Made by a program: the position numbers and the translations under genes. From assembly GCA_030673825.1 (NCBI GenBank), contig JAUTCS010000145.1:1-64000 (forward strand): a stretch of DNA of 64,000 nucleotides, in the 5' to 3' direction. The stretch is from Verrucomicrobiota bacterium JB024. Lineage in GTDB: Bacteria > Verrucomicrobiota > Verrucomicrobiia > Opitutales > Cerasicoccaceae. A model generated the notes under the pieces. The model saw only the letters and a program-made list of their open reading frames with translations. It was not told the origin of the DNA and did no database searches. This document shows, in pieces, positions 52,590-60,402 of the stretch (position 1 is the first letter of the stretch; every line of letters starts with the position of its first letter).

Positions 52590-53645
52590 TCAGCCCCGGC
52601 CCCGCCGCGTCAGCGGATCGCCCCGCGCCAGCAGCGCTTCCCACCATGGGCGGTTGTCCAGGTACCAGCGGACGGTCTTGCCCAGGCCGCTCTCGAGGCT
52701 CTCCTGCGGACGCCAGCCCAACTCGGCGGCGGCTTTGGCCGAGTCCATGGCATAACGCAGGTCGTGGCCGGGCCGGTCCTCGACCAAGGTCACCAGCCGC
52801 CCGTAGGGCTGGCCGTCCGCCGCCGGACACAGCTCGTCCAGCAACGCGCACAGCTGCCGCACAAGATCGATATTCCGGCACTCGGCCCCGCCGCCGAGGT
52901 TGTAGGTCTCGCCCACGCGCCCACGCTCCAGCACCGCGCACAGCGCCGCGGCGTGGTCGCCGACGTAGAGCCAGTCGCGGACGTTTTCCCCCGTCCCGTA
53001 CACCGGGATCGGCTCGCCGCGGAGGGCCTTGAGCAGGGTCAGCGGGATGAGTTTTTCGGGGAACTGATAGGGGCCGTAGTTGTTCGAGCAGTTGGTCACG
53101 ATGACCGGCAGGCCGTAGGTGGCGTGCCAGGCACGGGCGAGGTGGTCCGAAGCGGCCTTGCTCGCGGCATAGGGCGAGCGCGGCGCGTAGGGCGAGCTTT
53201 CCGTAAAAGCCGCCTCCTGCGCCCCGAGCGAGCCGTACACCTCGTCGGTCGAGACGTGGACGAAGCGAAACCGCTCCCGCTCTTCTGCGGCCAACGTCTC
53301 AAAATACGCCCGCGCCTGCTGAAGCAGTTCGCCGGTGCCGACGATGTTCGTCTGGATAAAAGCGCCCGGCCCGTCGATGGAGCGGTCCACATGCGACTCC
53401 GCCGCCAGGTGGATGACCGCGTCGGGCTTTTCCTGCGCGAAAATCGCCGCCAGAGCCCCGCCGTCGGCGATATCGGCCCGCACCCAGCGGTAGCGGTCGG
53501 CGGCGTTGACCAGTTTCGGGGCCGGTTCGGAGCCCGCGTAGGTGAGCTTGTCTACGTTAACGACGCGGTGCGCCGTCCGCTCCAGAAAGTAGCGAACCAG
53601 GTTGGTGCCGATGAAACCGCAACCGCCGGTGATGAGGATCGTCAT
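52590..53645 (-). CDS. rfbB: dTDP-glucose 4,6-dehydratase
   Basis: Converts dTDP-glucose to dTDP-4-keto-6-deoxyglucose. The 351-aa SDR enzyme has NAD-binding [38 protein letters not shown] and the catalytic YxxxK in YAASKAASD. Normal length. In direction of transcription it precedes rfbA. With neither rfbC nor rfbD present, the product may go into another 6-deoxy-sugar or the genes lie elsewhere. Confidence 0.95.
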   Translation of the reverse strand: MTILITGGCGFIGTNLVRYFLERTAHRVVNVDKLTYAGSEPAPKLVNAADRYRWVRADIADGGALAAIFAQEKPDAVIHLAAESHVDRSIDGPGAFIQTNIVGTGELLQQARAYFETLAAEERERFRFVHVSTDEVYGSLGAQEAAFTESSPYAPRSPYAASKAASDHLARAWHATYGLPVIVTNCSNNYGPYQFPEKLIPLTLLKALRGEPIPVYGTGENVRDWLYVGDHAAALCAVLERGRVGETYNLGGGAECRNIDLVRQLCALLDELCPAADGQPYGRLVTLVEDRPGHDLRYAMDSAKAAAELGWRPQESLESGLGKTVRWYLDNRPWWEALLARGDPLTRRGRG

Positions 53646-53702
53646 GGGAGCAAAGCGAGGCAGACGCGCGGGCTGGGGCTCAGGTAAACCCGTTGCGGGC
53701 GT

Positions 53703-56099
53703 CTATTCACGGGGACTGGCATAGAACACAATCTCGTCGAGGTCAACCCAGTCGCCCGGGCCCTGCTGCTCGATGACGAGGCGGATTTCCGCCTGCGCAG
53801 TCTCTGGAGTGGTTTCCGCCACCACCGTCAGCGGCAGCCAGCCGTACTCGCCGGGGGGCAGGGCATCGAGCTGCAAGCGTCCCAGCACCGAGCCGTCCGC
53901 CGCGCGCAGGCGAAGGATGGCATAAGCCTGCGCGTCGCCACTCAGCCGCCCCCGCGCCCAGACCCGCAGAGTCAGACGCTCGCCGGGCCGGACCGGCACG
54001 CGGCGGTCCATTTCAAAATACGTGCTGCCCGCCACCCGCAATCCGGAGCCATCACGGCCCACTTGAGCCGATTGCTCCAGCCGCATGGCCTCGGTATGGC
54101 CCATGAAAAAGTTCCACTGTCCTTCGCCGACGCCTTTCAGGTTCACCCCCGGCTGCGTCTGCGCCGTGGCGACCTCGTCCCCGAAAATGGGCTGGTCGAA
54201 CCTCTCGCGCACGAGCGGCTCGCCTGAGGGCAGGGCCATGCCGCGGTTAACCGGGCTGGCGCGCAGGAGCAGAAGCACCGAGGACATAGCCCGCCAGCGC
54301 CCGGTCACGGCAGGCTCCAGGGCGGCCTGGGCAGCCAGCCACTCGGCCGCGTCCGCCGAGGACAATCTCGGCTGGGCAGCCAGTCGGGCCCAAGTCTGGT
54401 AGGTTTCCACCATCCGCACGGTAAAGGCGAAACTGTCCGCCACCCGCTGCACGCGCCGGCGGATCAGGTCGCTGTCAGCCTGAGCCTTGGCCTCGTCGAG
54501 CAGCTCGGTCAGCTCGTCGCACAGCTCCAGCGGGAAAAGCGTGGCCTGCGAGGGGGCGGTGTAGTACTTGAGCCAGCGCCCGGGCGGAGGCTGGTCCATC
54601 CAGGCCTGCTCGCAGCGGTCGAAAAAGCGCCGCATGGGCCCGGCGGCGGCCCCGTAACAGCGGGTAAAGTACATATCCAGCAAGGCGTCGGGGTCCTGGT
54701 CCACGTCCCAAAGCAGTTGGGCCGCCAGCCAGACCTTTGGGTCGTCGAGGCCGGGGTTGCGCACCCCTTCGGCGAAAAACGAACGCACGCCCTCGGCGTA
54801 AAGGTACGGCAGGGACTCCCCGATGATCGTCGGGTAATAGCGCGGAATGAAGTACGGCACCCCCTCGTAGTAGTCCCAGGTCCCGAGCTTGTTGACCCCG
54901 GTGCGGGCCCAGCGGCGGATCAGCTCACGGTCCTCGGCGCGGTACTCCGGGTCGAACCACTGGGCGCGGTCGGAGGTCAGCCACGGCATGATCTGCGGGT
55001 GCAGCGCAAAGGTGGGCGCGTCCTCGGCGGTGAGGTAGGCCAGCTGGGTCAGGAGCTTCAGGAGCTTGTCCCCGCCCGGCCCGGCGGTCTGTTCGTCCTC
55101 AAAGAGCCGCTCGGCCACGGCGTTACTGAAGGTAAAGACCAGATCGCTGTAGTCGGGAGAGCCCCGGAAGTAGCGGAAGGGCTCGACGAGCGCCCGCGTC
55201 TGCGGGCCGGTGTCAAAAAGCGAGCTGTCGGTCGTGCCCAGCGAGGCGCTCGGCTCATCTGGATGTTCCTGGAAATACGCCCGAACCCGCTCGGCGATGT
55301 AGGCCGCGTAGCCGGGGTCGGCCAGGTTGGGCTGCGGACCGCGCCCGGTCAGGCGCGTGCGCTTGACACCGCCGATGGTGGACTGCCAGGCGGGATTCTC
55401 CGCGAACACTTCCGGCTCACTCAGTTTGTGCAAGGCATGGTTATACGAATACCGCCCGCCCAGGCCGTTACGCAGGGCCCACGCCTCCTGTTCCGGAGTC
55501 AGCGCATGGCCCACCCGGCGCTCCTCGAATGACGGCTCCACCGTCCCGCTCAGCTCCGGCAGCAGCGCCGCCCGCCCGGCAGGCAGGTCCACGCCATCCT
55601 CGCCCGGAAAAAGCCACTGCACCCCGTAGTGCTCGCGCAGCACCCAGGCTGCCCCGTAGTAAGTCCCGCGCGGGCTTGCCCCAACAATGGCCAGCCACTC
55701 GTTGCCCGCCTCGGGGCTGCGCCTAACAGGGGCTGCCGGGAAGCGCCGCGGCCCCACCCGCGGACGCCAGGCGTGGTGACGGATCAGCCGAAAACCGTCC
55801 GGGTCAAGGGCTTCCCCGCCGCAGGCTTCGTCGCGGCGGCCATAGCCCGCCCCCTCCAGCCCGACAAAGAGTCGCGGTCCGGTCGCGGGAGCTTCGGCGG
55901 CGCTGACAAGTTCGACGTGCCCCGGGTAAAGCTCTCCCAAGGTGTCGGCCAGCAGCGCTGCCGCTTCGCTCACCAACTCCGGCGCGGTCTCGAGCTCAAC
56001 GATGACCAACTGCTCCCCCGCCTCGCCACGGCCCGCCAACGGCGCCCCCAGCAGGAGGCTGGCCGCAAACAGACTGGATAAGTGGGACCGCAAGGGCAT
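53703..56099 (-). CDS. secreted DUF4838-family protein
   Basis: A 798-aa exported protein: signal peptide at about 1-26 (ending LAGRGEA), an N-terminal alpha-glucuronidase-like domain (about 27-160), and then the large central part (about 160-560). That part has YYGAAWVLREHYGVQWLFPG, NHALHKLSEPEVFAENP and LGTWDYYEGVPYFIPRYYP, the pattern of DUF4838. A C-terminal beta domain (about 650-795) may be a carbohydrate-binding-like fold. The enzymatic activity of this family is not established. It is widely multiplied in Verrucomicrobiota. The ATG at 56099 gives the signal peptide; the open frame continues 54 codons further up. Last gene before the accessory region. Confidence 0.78.
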   Translation of the reverse strand: MPLRSHLSSLFAASLLLGAPLAGRGEAGEQLVIVELETAPELVSEAAALLADTLGELYPGHVELVSAAEAPATGPRLFVGLEGAGYGRRDEACGGEALDPDGFRLIRHHAWRPRVGPRRFPAAPVRRSPEAGNEWLAIVGASPRGTYYGAAWVLREHYGVQWLFPGEDGVDLPAGRAALLPELSGTVEPSFEERRVGHALTPEQEAWALRNGLGGRYSYNHALHKLSEPEVFAENPAWQSTIGGVKRTRLTGRGPQPNLADPGYAAYIAERVRAYFQEHPDEPSASLGTTDSSLFDTGPQTRALVEPFRYFRGSPDYSDLVFTFSNAVAERLFEDEQTAGPGGDKLLKLLTQLAYLTAEDAPTFALHPQIMPWLTSDRAQWFDPEYRAEDRELIRRWARTGVNKLGTWDYYEGVPYFIPRYYPTIIGESLPYLYAEGVRSFFAEGVRNPGLDDPKVWLAAQLLWDVDQDPDALLDMYFTRCYGAAAGPMRRFFDRCEQAWMDQPPPGRWLKYYTAPSQATLFPLELCDELTELLDEAKAQADSDLIRRRVQRVADSFAFTVRMVETYQTWARLAAQPRLSSADAAEWLAAQAALEPAVTGRWRAMSSVLLLLRASPVNRGMALPSGEPLVRERFDQPIFGDEVATAQTQPGVNLKGVGEGQWNFFMGHTEAMRLEQSAQVGRDGSGLRVAGSTYFEMDRRVPVRPGERLTLRVWARGRLSGDAQAYAILRLRAADGSVLGRLQLDALPPGEYGWLPLTVVAETTPETAQAEIRLVIEQQGPGDWVDLDEIVFYASPRE

Positions 56100-56432
56100 C
56101 GGGAAGAATTCGGACGGAGAAAAACGGGGCAGTGCTGCCACGTTATATACATGCCATAGAAATGCAGAAGACATACATTGTTCATGGATGTTCAAGGTTC
56201 TTCTTACCAACGCGGTGAAGCTACAGTTATAGTGGCAATCGTTGCCGCTTGGTTGATCCATTGGTGAACGTAGACAACAGACGTAAATTTCCTCAAAAAG
56301 TTAGACCACCTCCACTCCCAGGTAAAAAGAAGCCGCCTTGTGCGGCTTCTTTTTAATACCCCCTCCGACTTGAGGCTGGGGGAGGAGGAGAAGGGTAAAC
56401 CGCCCGTAGGCACGTTGTCCCCATTCACACCT
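56100..56432. other. A/T-rich gap at the left edge of the accessory region
   Basis: No gene seen. The stretch 56130-56320 is A/T-richer than its surroundings (for example TTATATACATGCC near 56142) and could hold the DUF4838 promoter or the left junction of the accessory segment. I could not find a matching direct repeat on the right side. Confidence 0.4.
56324..56354. terminator. bidirectional hairpin terminator
   Basis: AAAAAGAAGCCGC / GCGGCTTCTTTTT form a perfect 13-bp stem (56324-56336 and 56342-56354) with a CTTGT loop. It is flanked by A and T runs so that it can work in both directions. On the minus strand it lies 78 bp beyond the DUF932 stop. Confidence 0.85.
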
Positions 56433-57209
56433 TCAGTTGAGCCCGACTTGATGATCGAGGAGGTAATAGAGCTTCTCGGTTCTGGTGGGCAGGAGGTTGA
56501 GGTTTCCTTTGAGGGCTTCGGTGAAGGCGTTCTGGAGGGACCAGAGGGTGCGATCACGGAAGCAGGGGTGGGCGGGGTGGCGCCACTCCTGGAGAACCCG
56601 GGGGATGTGTTGGTTGGAGCAGACGCCTGCATCCACGGCGCGGATGATGAGGTCGTGGGCACGGGTGTCGCGCAGGCGGGTTTGTTTGTAGGTTTCGATG
56701 CGACGGTCCTGCTCGTCGAAGCGTGAGACGAGGCGCTGGACGGCGTTACCGGCCAGAGTGTCGAGATCGCGCAGGATGAAGCGGGTGTGTTTGCGGGCGA
56801 GCTTGATCTCGCCGGTGAAGGCGAGGTTCGAGCAGACCAAGACCTGGGTGCCGGCGACGATGCCGGCGGGGAAGGTCTTGTCGTGGGAGTTGCGGATGCC
56901 GACGACCCAGCGGTAGTCGCGCCCGGCGTCGTCGGTGCCTATTTCCAACAAGCCGAAGAAGCGGTTGGCTTCCCGGTTGAGGGCGTAGGCAGAGTTGACG
57001 ATGCGCAGGCCGCGTGCGAGCAGGGCGACTTCGACCGCGTTGAGCACTGTGAGGTGCGGGACGGGTTGCCAGGTGCGGGTGGAAGGAGGCGTGGGGGCCT
57101 CCGCGATCCGGCTGCGGGTGGCGGCTTGGGCGCCGCAATGCAGCAGGAGGTTGCACCGGGTTTTCGGAGTGATCGTCGGTGCGGATGGTTCGAGCAGGGT
57201 GTTGATCAT
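56433..57209 (-). CDS. DUF932-family phage/plasmid-like protein
   Basis: A 258-aa protein with a core (about 45-240) that matches the DUF932 style: LLEIGTDDAGRDYRWVVGIR, NSHDKTFPAGIVAGTQVLVC, and SNLAFTGEIKLARKH. DUF932 proteins occur mostly on phages, plasmids and integrated elements; their biochemical role is not settled. The first 40 residues are Pro/Thr-rich and unconserved-looking. An AGGA sequence lies 10 nt before the ATG. It is separated from the upstream small genes by a terminator (57277-57314), so it has its own promoter. Confidence 0.78.
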   Translation of the reverse strand: MINTLLEPSAPTITPKTRCNLLLHCGAQAATRSRIAEAPTPPSTRTWQPVPHLTVLNAVEVALLARGLRIVNSAYALNREANRFFGLLEIGTDDAGRDYRWVVGIRNSHDKTFPAGIVAGTQVLVCSNLAFTGEIKLARKHTRFILRDLDTLAGNAVQRLVSRFDEQDRRIETYKQTRLRDTRAHDLIIRAVDAGVCSNQHIPRVLQEWRHPAHPCFRDRTLWSLQNAFTEALKGNLNLLPTRTEKLYYLLDHQVGLN

Positions 57210-57276
57210 GGTTTCAGTTTCCTTTCGGTTGGTGATTGTGGTTTGGGTTGAGGGTTGGTGGGGGATTGTTTGGGGA

Positions 57277-57314
57277 AAGCAAAAGCCCCGCGCCGGAGAG
57301 ACCGACGCGGGGCT
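57277..57314 (-). terminator. terminator after the small membrane protein genes
   Basis: AGCCCCGCG (57284-57292) pairs with CGCGGGGCT (57306-57314). On the minus strand TTTTGCTTT follows. It separates the upstream operon from the DUF932 gene. Confidence 0.7.
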
Positions 57315-57344
57315 GTAGTGGTTTTCGGATACGATCCCTACCGC

Positions 57345-57572
57345 TCAGCGGTAGGGGTGTTCGCGCTCCGGGTACTCGGGGACGAAGGGCGAGCGCCGCA
57401 CCGCCCCCACGGCGTAGCCGATGGAGCCGATGAGGATGGCCACGGAGATGACCAGGAAGGGACTGAGGGTCTCCTTGGCCTCATCGACGGCCCCGACGGC
57501 CAGCGGGCCGATCAGGGTGCCGAGGGTGTAGCAGCTCAGTCCGACGAGCAGCAGTCGCAGGATCAGGTTCAC
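57345..57572 (-). CDS. 75-aa membrane protein
   Basis: Two hydrophobic segments (about 3-28 and 38-58) separated by a short acidic loop (VDEAKETL); C-terminus PFVPEYPEREHPYR is polar. GTG start with AAGGA five bases upstream, a good ribosome-binding site. The start lies inside the preceding 101-aa frame, overlapping it by 92 bp. Function not known; the size and topology would fit a phage holin-like protein but nothing proves this. Confidence 0.6.
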   Translation of the reverse strand: MNLILRLLLVGLSCYTLGTLIGPLAVGAVDEAKETLSPFLVISVAILIGSIGYAVGAVRRSPFVPEYPEREHPYR

Positions 57573-57786
57573 GGGTGTCCTTGTGTTTGAGTTGTTTCAG
57601 TTTAGCCTGGGTGATGAGGCTCGCTCCCCAGATCAGGGAGCAGAGCACCGACGAGCCCCCGAGGACTCTCAAGGCCCCGGCGAGGGGGCCGAAGTCCACC
57701 GGGGGCGGCGGTGAGGGCGGCGGCGTGCCCCGGCAGGCGACCGCCACCCCCACGGTGAGCAGGGCGAGGATGAGGTTAGGCCACAT
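57481..57786 (-). CDS. 101-aa protein with lipoprotein-like or membrane N-terminus and Pro-rich segment
   Basis: Begins MWPNLILALLTVGVAVAC, hydrophobic with Cys18 at a possible lipidation site. Then GTPPPSPPPPVDFGP, then a second hydrophobic segment (about 44-60: GSSVLCSLIWGASLITQ) and a basic tail. Start overlaps the stop of the nuclease gene by 11 bp, which argues for translational coupling. Its last third overlaps the next gene in another frame; the true end is thus uncertain only in function, not in frame. Confidence 0.5.
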   Translation of the reverse strand: MWPNLILALLTVGVAVACRGTPPPSPPPPVDFGPLAGALRVLGGSSVLCSLIWGASLITQAKLKQLKHKDTREPDPATAARRTELLHPRHPDRPAGRRGRR

Positions 57787-58636
57787 CGCAAGCCCCCCTC
57801 CAGCGGGCGCAAGGCCCGCGGTACGGGCACCAGCCGCAGTGCATGCCCGGCTGCGGGTGCCAGCGCTCGTGATAGACCCCGTCCACCATGGCCTGGGCCA
57901 TGCTCCAGAAGCGTTCCCGGGCCGCGAGGTCGGCGGGCGGGAGGCGATGGACGATGACCTTCGGCGTCTTTGTCTTGACGAGGAAGACAAGCTCGCGGGC
58001 CGAGACCGGCTGGCCGGTGGCGGCCTCGATGAGCAACTGGTACGCGCACAGTTGCGCCTCGTGCAGGAAGGCCTCCAGCTCGACATTGGGCGTCGCGTTG
58101 ACCGTCTTGAAGTCGCACACGACAGGGCCGCCCTCGGCGGGCAGGACCAGGTCCACGTAGCCCAGCAGCGGCGAGGGCAGCTCCGGGAAGTCCTCCTGGA
58201 GCTTGACCTCGACCCCGAGGGGCTTGGCCGCGGTTTGGGCGTGGTCGCTCTCGCAGTAGGCCCGCAGGAGCGACTCGCCCTTGGCCAGGGTGATTTCACG
58301 CTCCCCTTCGGCGAAGGGGACGGGGGCCTCTTGCTCCTGGGCGGCGAAGGCCGCTGTGTAGTGGTTAACCACTACGTCGGGCGAGGTGTCCCCGCCCCTC
58401 CAACGGGCCAGCCAGTAGGCCTGGATGCCCGCGTGGACGGCCTTGCCCAGGTGCAGGCTGACGCTCCCCGGCTCCGGCAGACCCAGCACGCGCTTGAAGT
58501 AGAAGCGCAGGGAGCATTGCAGGTAGTCGCGGATGGCCGAGGGGCTGACATGGTGGAGCGCCCCGTCGCTGCTGCGCAGCGGGAAGGCCACCAGGTCTCC
58601 CGGCGGGTTGTTGTCGGGATCGGCGGGGCGGATCAT
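57776..58636 (-). CDS. RecB/Cas4-like PD-(D/E)XK nuclease with cysteine cluster
   Basis: A 286-aa protein of the phage-type exonuclease group. The PD-(D/E)XK core is seen as LGYVDLVLP then VVCDFKTV, with a QxxxY-type motif at AQLCAYQL. One Cys in the N-terminal helix (RDYLQCSLRFYFKRVLG) and three to four at the C-terminus (HCGWCPYRGPCARW) form the four-cysteine pattern of Fe-S-cluster nucleases such as Cas4 and AddB. No cas genes or repeats are near. The ATG is coupled to the upstream gene by ATGA overlap. Probable DNA end-processing in recombination of a mobile element. Confidence 0.82.
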   Translation of the reverse strand: MIRPADPDNNPPGDLVAFPLRSSDGALHHVSPSAIRDYLQCSLRFYFKRVLGLPEPGSVSLHLGKAVHAGIQAYWLARWRGGDTSPDVVVNHYTAAFAAQEQEAPVPFAEGEREITLAKGESLLRAYCESDHAQTAAKPLGVEVKLQEDFPELPSPLLGYVDLVLPAEGGPVVCDFKTVNATPNVELEAFLHEAQLCAYQLLIEAATGQPVSARELVFLVKTKTPKVIVHRLPPADLAARERFWSMAQAMVDGVYHERWHPQPGMHCGWCPYRGPCARWRGACDVA

Positions 58637-59169
58637 GGCACCCTCCCGGCTGGGGCCGTGCGGCGGGCACCGTCCCGGCGCGGCGGGCGCGAGGACGTGC
58701 CCTTGCCCCCGTAGCGCTCCAGCAGCTCGTCGATCAGCCCGGAGGCTTCGAGCTTGTTGAGGGCGCGCACGCCCTTGCCGAAGCGTTCGCGGGCCAGCTC
58801 GTCCACCTCGCGCCGGTCGAGGGTGTTTTCCTCCACGATCTTGAGGATGAGCCCGCGCTGTTTGTCCGAGCAGGCCCAGGCGTCGGTCCCGTCGGGCTCC
58901 GCCTCGCTGGCGGCGGTAGGTGTCCGGTGTCGGGTGAACCCGGTGTTCGTGGCAGCACCGGGTTGCGGCTGTCCGCCTTGCGGCAGCCAGCCGGTTTGTT
59001 GGAGTTCGCGGTCCACCGAGGATTGGAGCAGGCGGTACACCCGCTCCGACTCCTCCGGGACCTGGTTGATGTCGCCCAGCTCCGCCCGGATCGTCACCCC
59101 GTACTGGTGCGACGAATACCCCGGCAGCCCGAGCTTCTTGCAATAGTTGGCCTCCAGCACGATTGCCAT
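58633..59169 (-). CDS. phage-module protein of unknown function (178 aa)
   Basis: First gene of the nuclease operon, with a near-perfect AAAGGAGG five bases before the ATG. The N-terminal part (KKLGLPGYSSHQYGVTIRAE, then ESERVYRLLQSSVDRELQ) looks like a conserved alpha/beta unit. A disordered Gly/Pro/Thr-rich region follows. The C-terminal part (SDKQRGLILKIVEENTLDRR, then LEASGLIDELLERY) resembles the helical tail found on some phage single-strand-annealing or recombination proteins. Partnership with the exonuclease next door would fit, but this is an inference from context. Confidence 0.62.
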   Translation of the reverse strand: MAIVLEANYCKKLGLPGYSSHQYGVTIRAELGDINQVPEESERVYRLLQSSVDRELQQTGWLPQGGQPQPGAATNTGFTRHRTPTAASEAEPDGTDAWACSDKQRGLILKIVEENTLDRREVDELARERFGKGVRALNKLEASGLIDELLERYGGKGTSSRPPRRDGARRTAPAGRVP

Positions 59170-59443
59170 GAGGGCCTCCTTTCTGGTTCATCGACCCGTC
59201 CAGATACAACAAGACCCGGCCTGCGGTCGATCCACGCCGGGTCTCAGATAACGGAACCCTCCGCTATCAAAGGTATATAACGCAGAAACAGGGCGAGTTG
59301 CCGGGGGAGGGGTGGAGGAGCTAGCCGATGCCGCCTCGCCGAGCAGCGTAGCTAGGGCGTGTTCAGATAGAACATTAAGGTGTTACTCGCTTGAAACCAT
59401 CGAAGCGAAATTGTTTTGGGGCTATAAATATTCACAAAACCTA
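59170..59443. promoter_or_regulatory. upstream region of the phage-like operon
   Basis: No gene. A hairpin AGACCCGGC / GCCGGGTCT (59212-59220 and 59236-59244) lies in the probable leader of the operon. On the minus strand a TATATA-rich block near 59272 is a candidate -10 region. The right part (59360-59443) is A/T-rich and ends at the IS630-type element. Confidence 0.45.
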
Positions 59444-60402
59444 GAGTATTTCAAATAAAGCTATAGCTATTTAATGGGGTATCTGTTAGAGAGTAGTGAT
59501 GAAAACGCTATCGTTGGATTTGAGACGGCGGATCGTGGAGAGCTACGATGAAGGCAAGTGCACGCAGGCCGAGGTGGCTCAGCGTTTCCGGGTGTCGTTG
59601 GGGATGGTGAAGAAGCTGATCCAGCAAAGGCGCCGGACTGGCCAGATCGAAGCGCGCCATCGGTTTTCTGGCCGCAAGGCTCGCTTGTTGCCTGATCATG
59701 GGCAGGAACTAAAGGCACTAGTGGGGCAGCATCCGGACTTGACGCTGGCCGAAATCAAGGAGCGTCTGGACTTAGGCTATACGGTCGGAGCGATCCATTG
59801 GGCCCTGGACCAGTTGGGTCTGACATATAAAAAAAGACGCTCCATGCCTCCGAGCAAAACCGCCCCGAGATCGCGCAAGCCCGCCGCCGCTGGAAGCGCA
59901 GCCAAGGCGGCCTCGACCCGGCGGCCAAGACTAACCTGACCCGGTTACGGGGTCGCGCCCCTCGGGGCCAACGTCTGCTCTGCCATGCTCCGCATGGGCA
60001 CTGGCATACCACCACGATGATCTCCTCGGTGCGCCTAGACGGCACCACCGCCTGCATGACTGTTGAGGGCGCAGCTAACACCGAGGTCTTTTCAAGCCTA
60101 TGTGCTCCAGATCCTCGTCCCCTCCCTGCGTCCCGGAGACATCGTCATCATGGACAACTTGCGCGCCCATAAAAACGAGGACACCCTCAATCTGATCCGA
60201 CAGGCAAAGGCCCAAGTCCGCTCTCCGGACCTCAATCCCATCGAAATGATGTGGAGCAAGCTCAAGGCAATCCTGCGAAAGTTCCAGGCACGAAACTATC
60301 CCCATTTACTCGACGCCATCGCTAACGCATTGGCGGACGTATCCACCAACGATGTCCGGGGCTGGTTTACCCATTTCGGATACAGTTTTATTTGAAACAC
60401 TC
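59444..60402 (+). mobile_element. IS630-family insertion sequence, decayed
   Basis: Inverted ends GAGTATTTCAAATAAA (59444-59459) and its complement at 60387-60402 agree in 15 of 16 positions, and both ends are flanked by TA (59442-59443 and 60403-60404), the target duplicated by this family. The total is 959 bp, slightly shorter than usual for IS630-type elements, in line with internal deletions. The right TA lies in the kpsF stop codon. Confidence 0.88.
59496..60395 (+). pseudogene. IS630-family transposase, inactivated
   Basis: The first frame (59496-59939) encodes the N-terminal helix-turn-helix: LSLDLRRRIVESYDEGKCTQ, AEVAQRFRVSLGMVKKL. At a run of seven A (about 59829) a -1 shift leads to the catalytic frame (KTLHASEQNRPEIAQAR ... 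LTRLRGRAPRG), as in family members that use programmed frameshifting. Two faults follow. The segment between LDPA and AKTNLTRL lacks about ten residues that carry the first catalytic Asp (VFIDE-type). An extra T near 60093 moves the rest out of frame. The rest has IVIMDNLRAHK and DLNPIEMMWSKLK, also short of a few residues before DLNPIE. Not functional. Confidence 0.85.

Noticed and set aside
56310-56325. GACCACCTCCACTCCC resembling the 3' end of tmRNA as an attachment site
   Set aside because: No T-arm (GTTCGA-type) or acceptor partner upstream, and no matching copy at the right side of the accessory region.
57776-59212. 478-aa frame as one nuclease gene
   Set aside because: The upstream 190 codons are an out-of-frame reading of the 178-aa gene, which has the strong ribosome-binding site; the nuclease starts at 58636.
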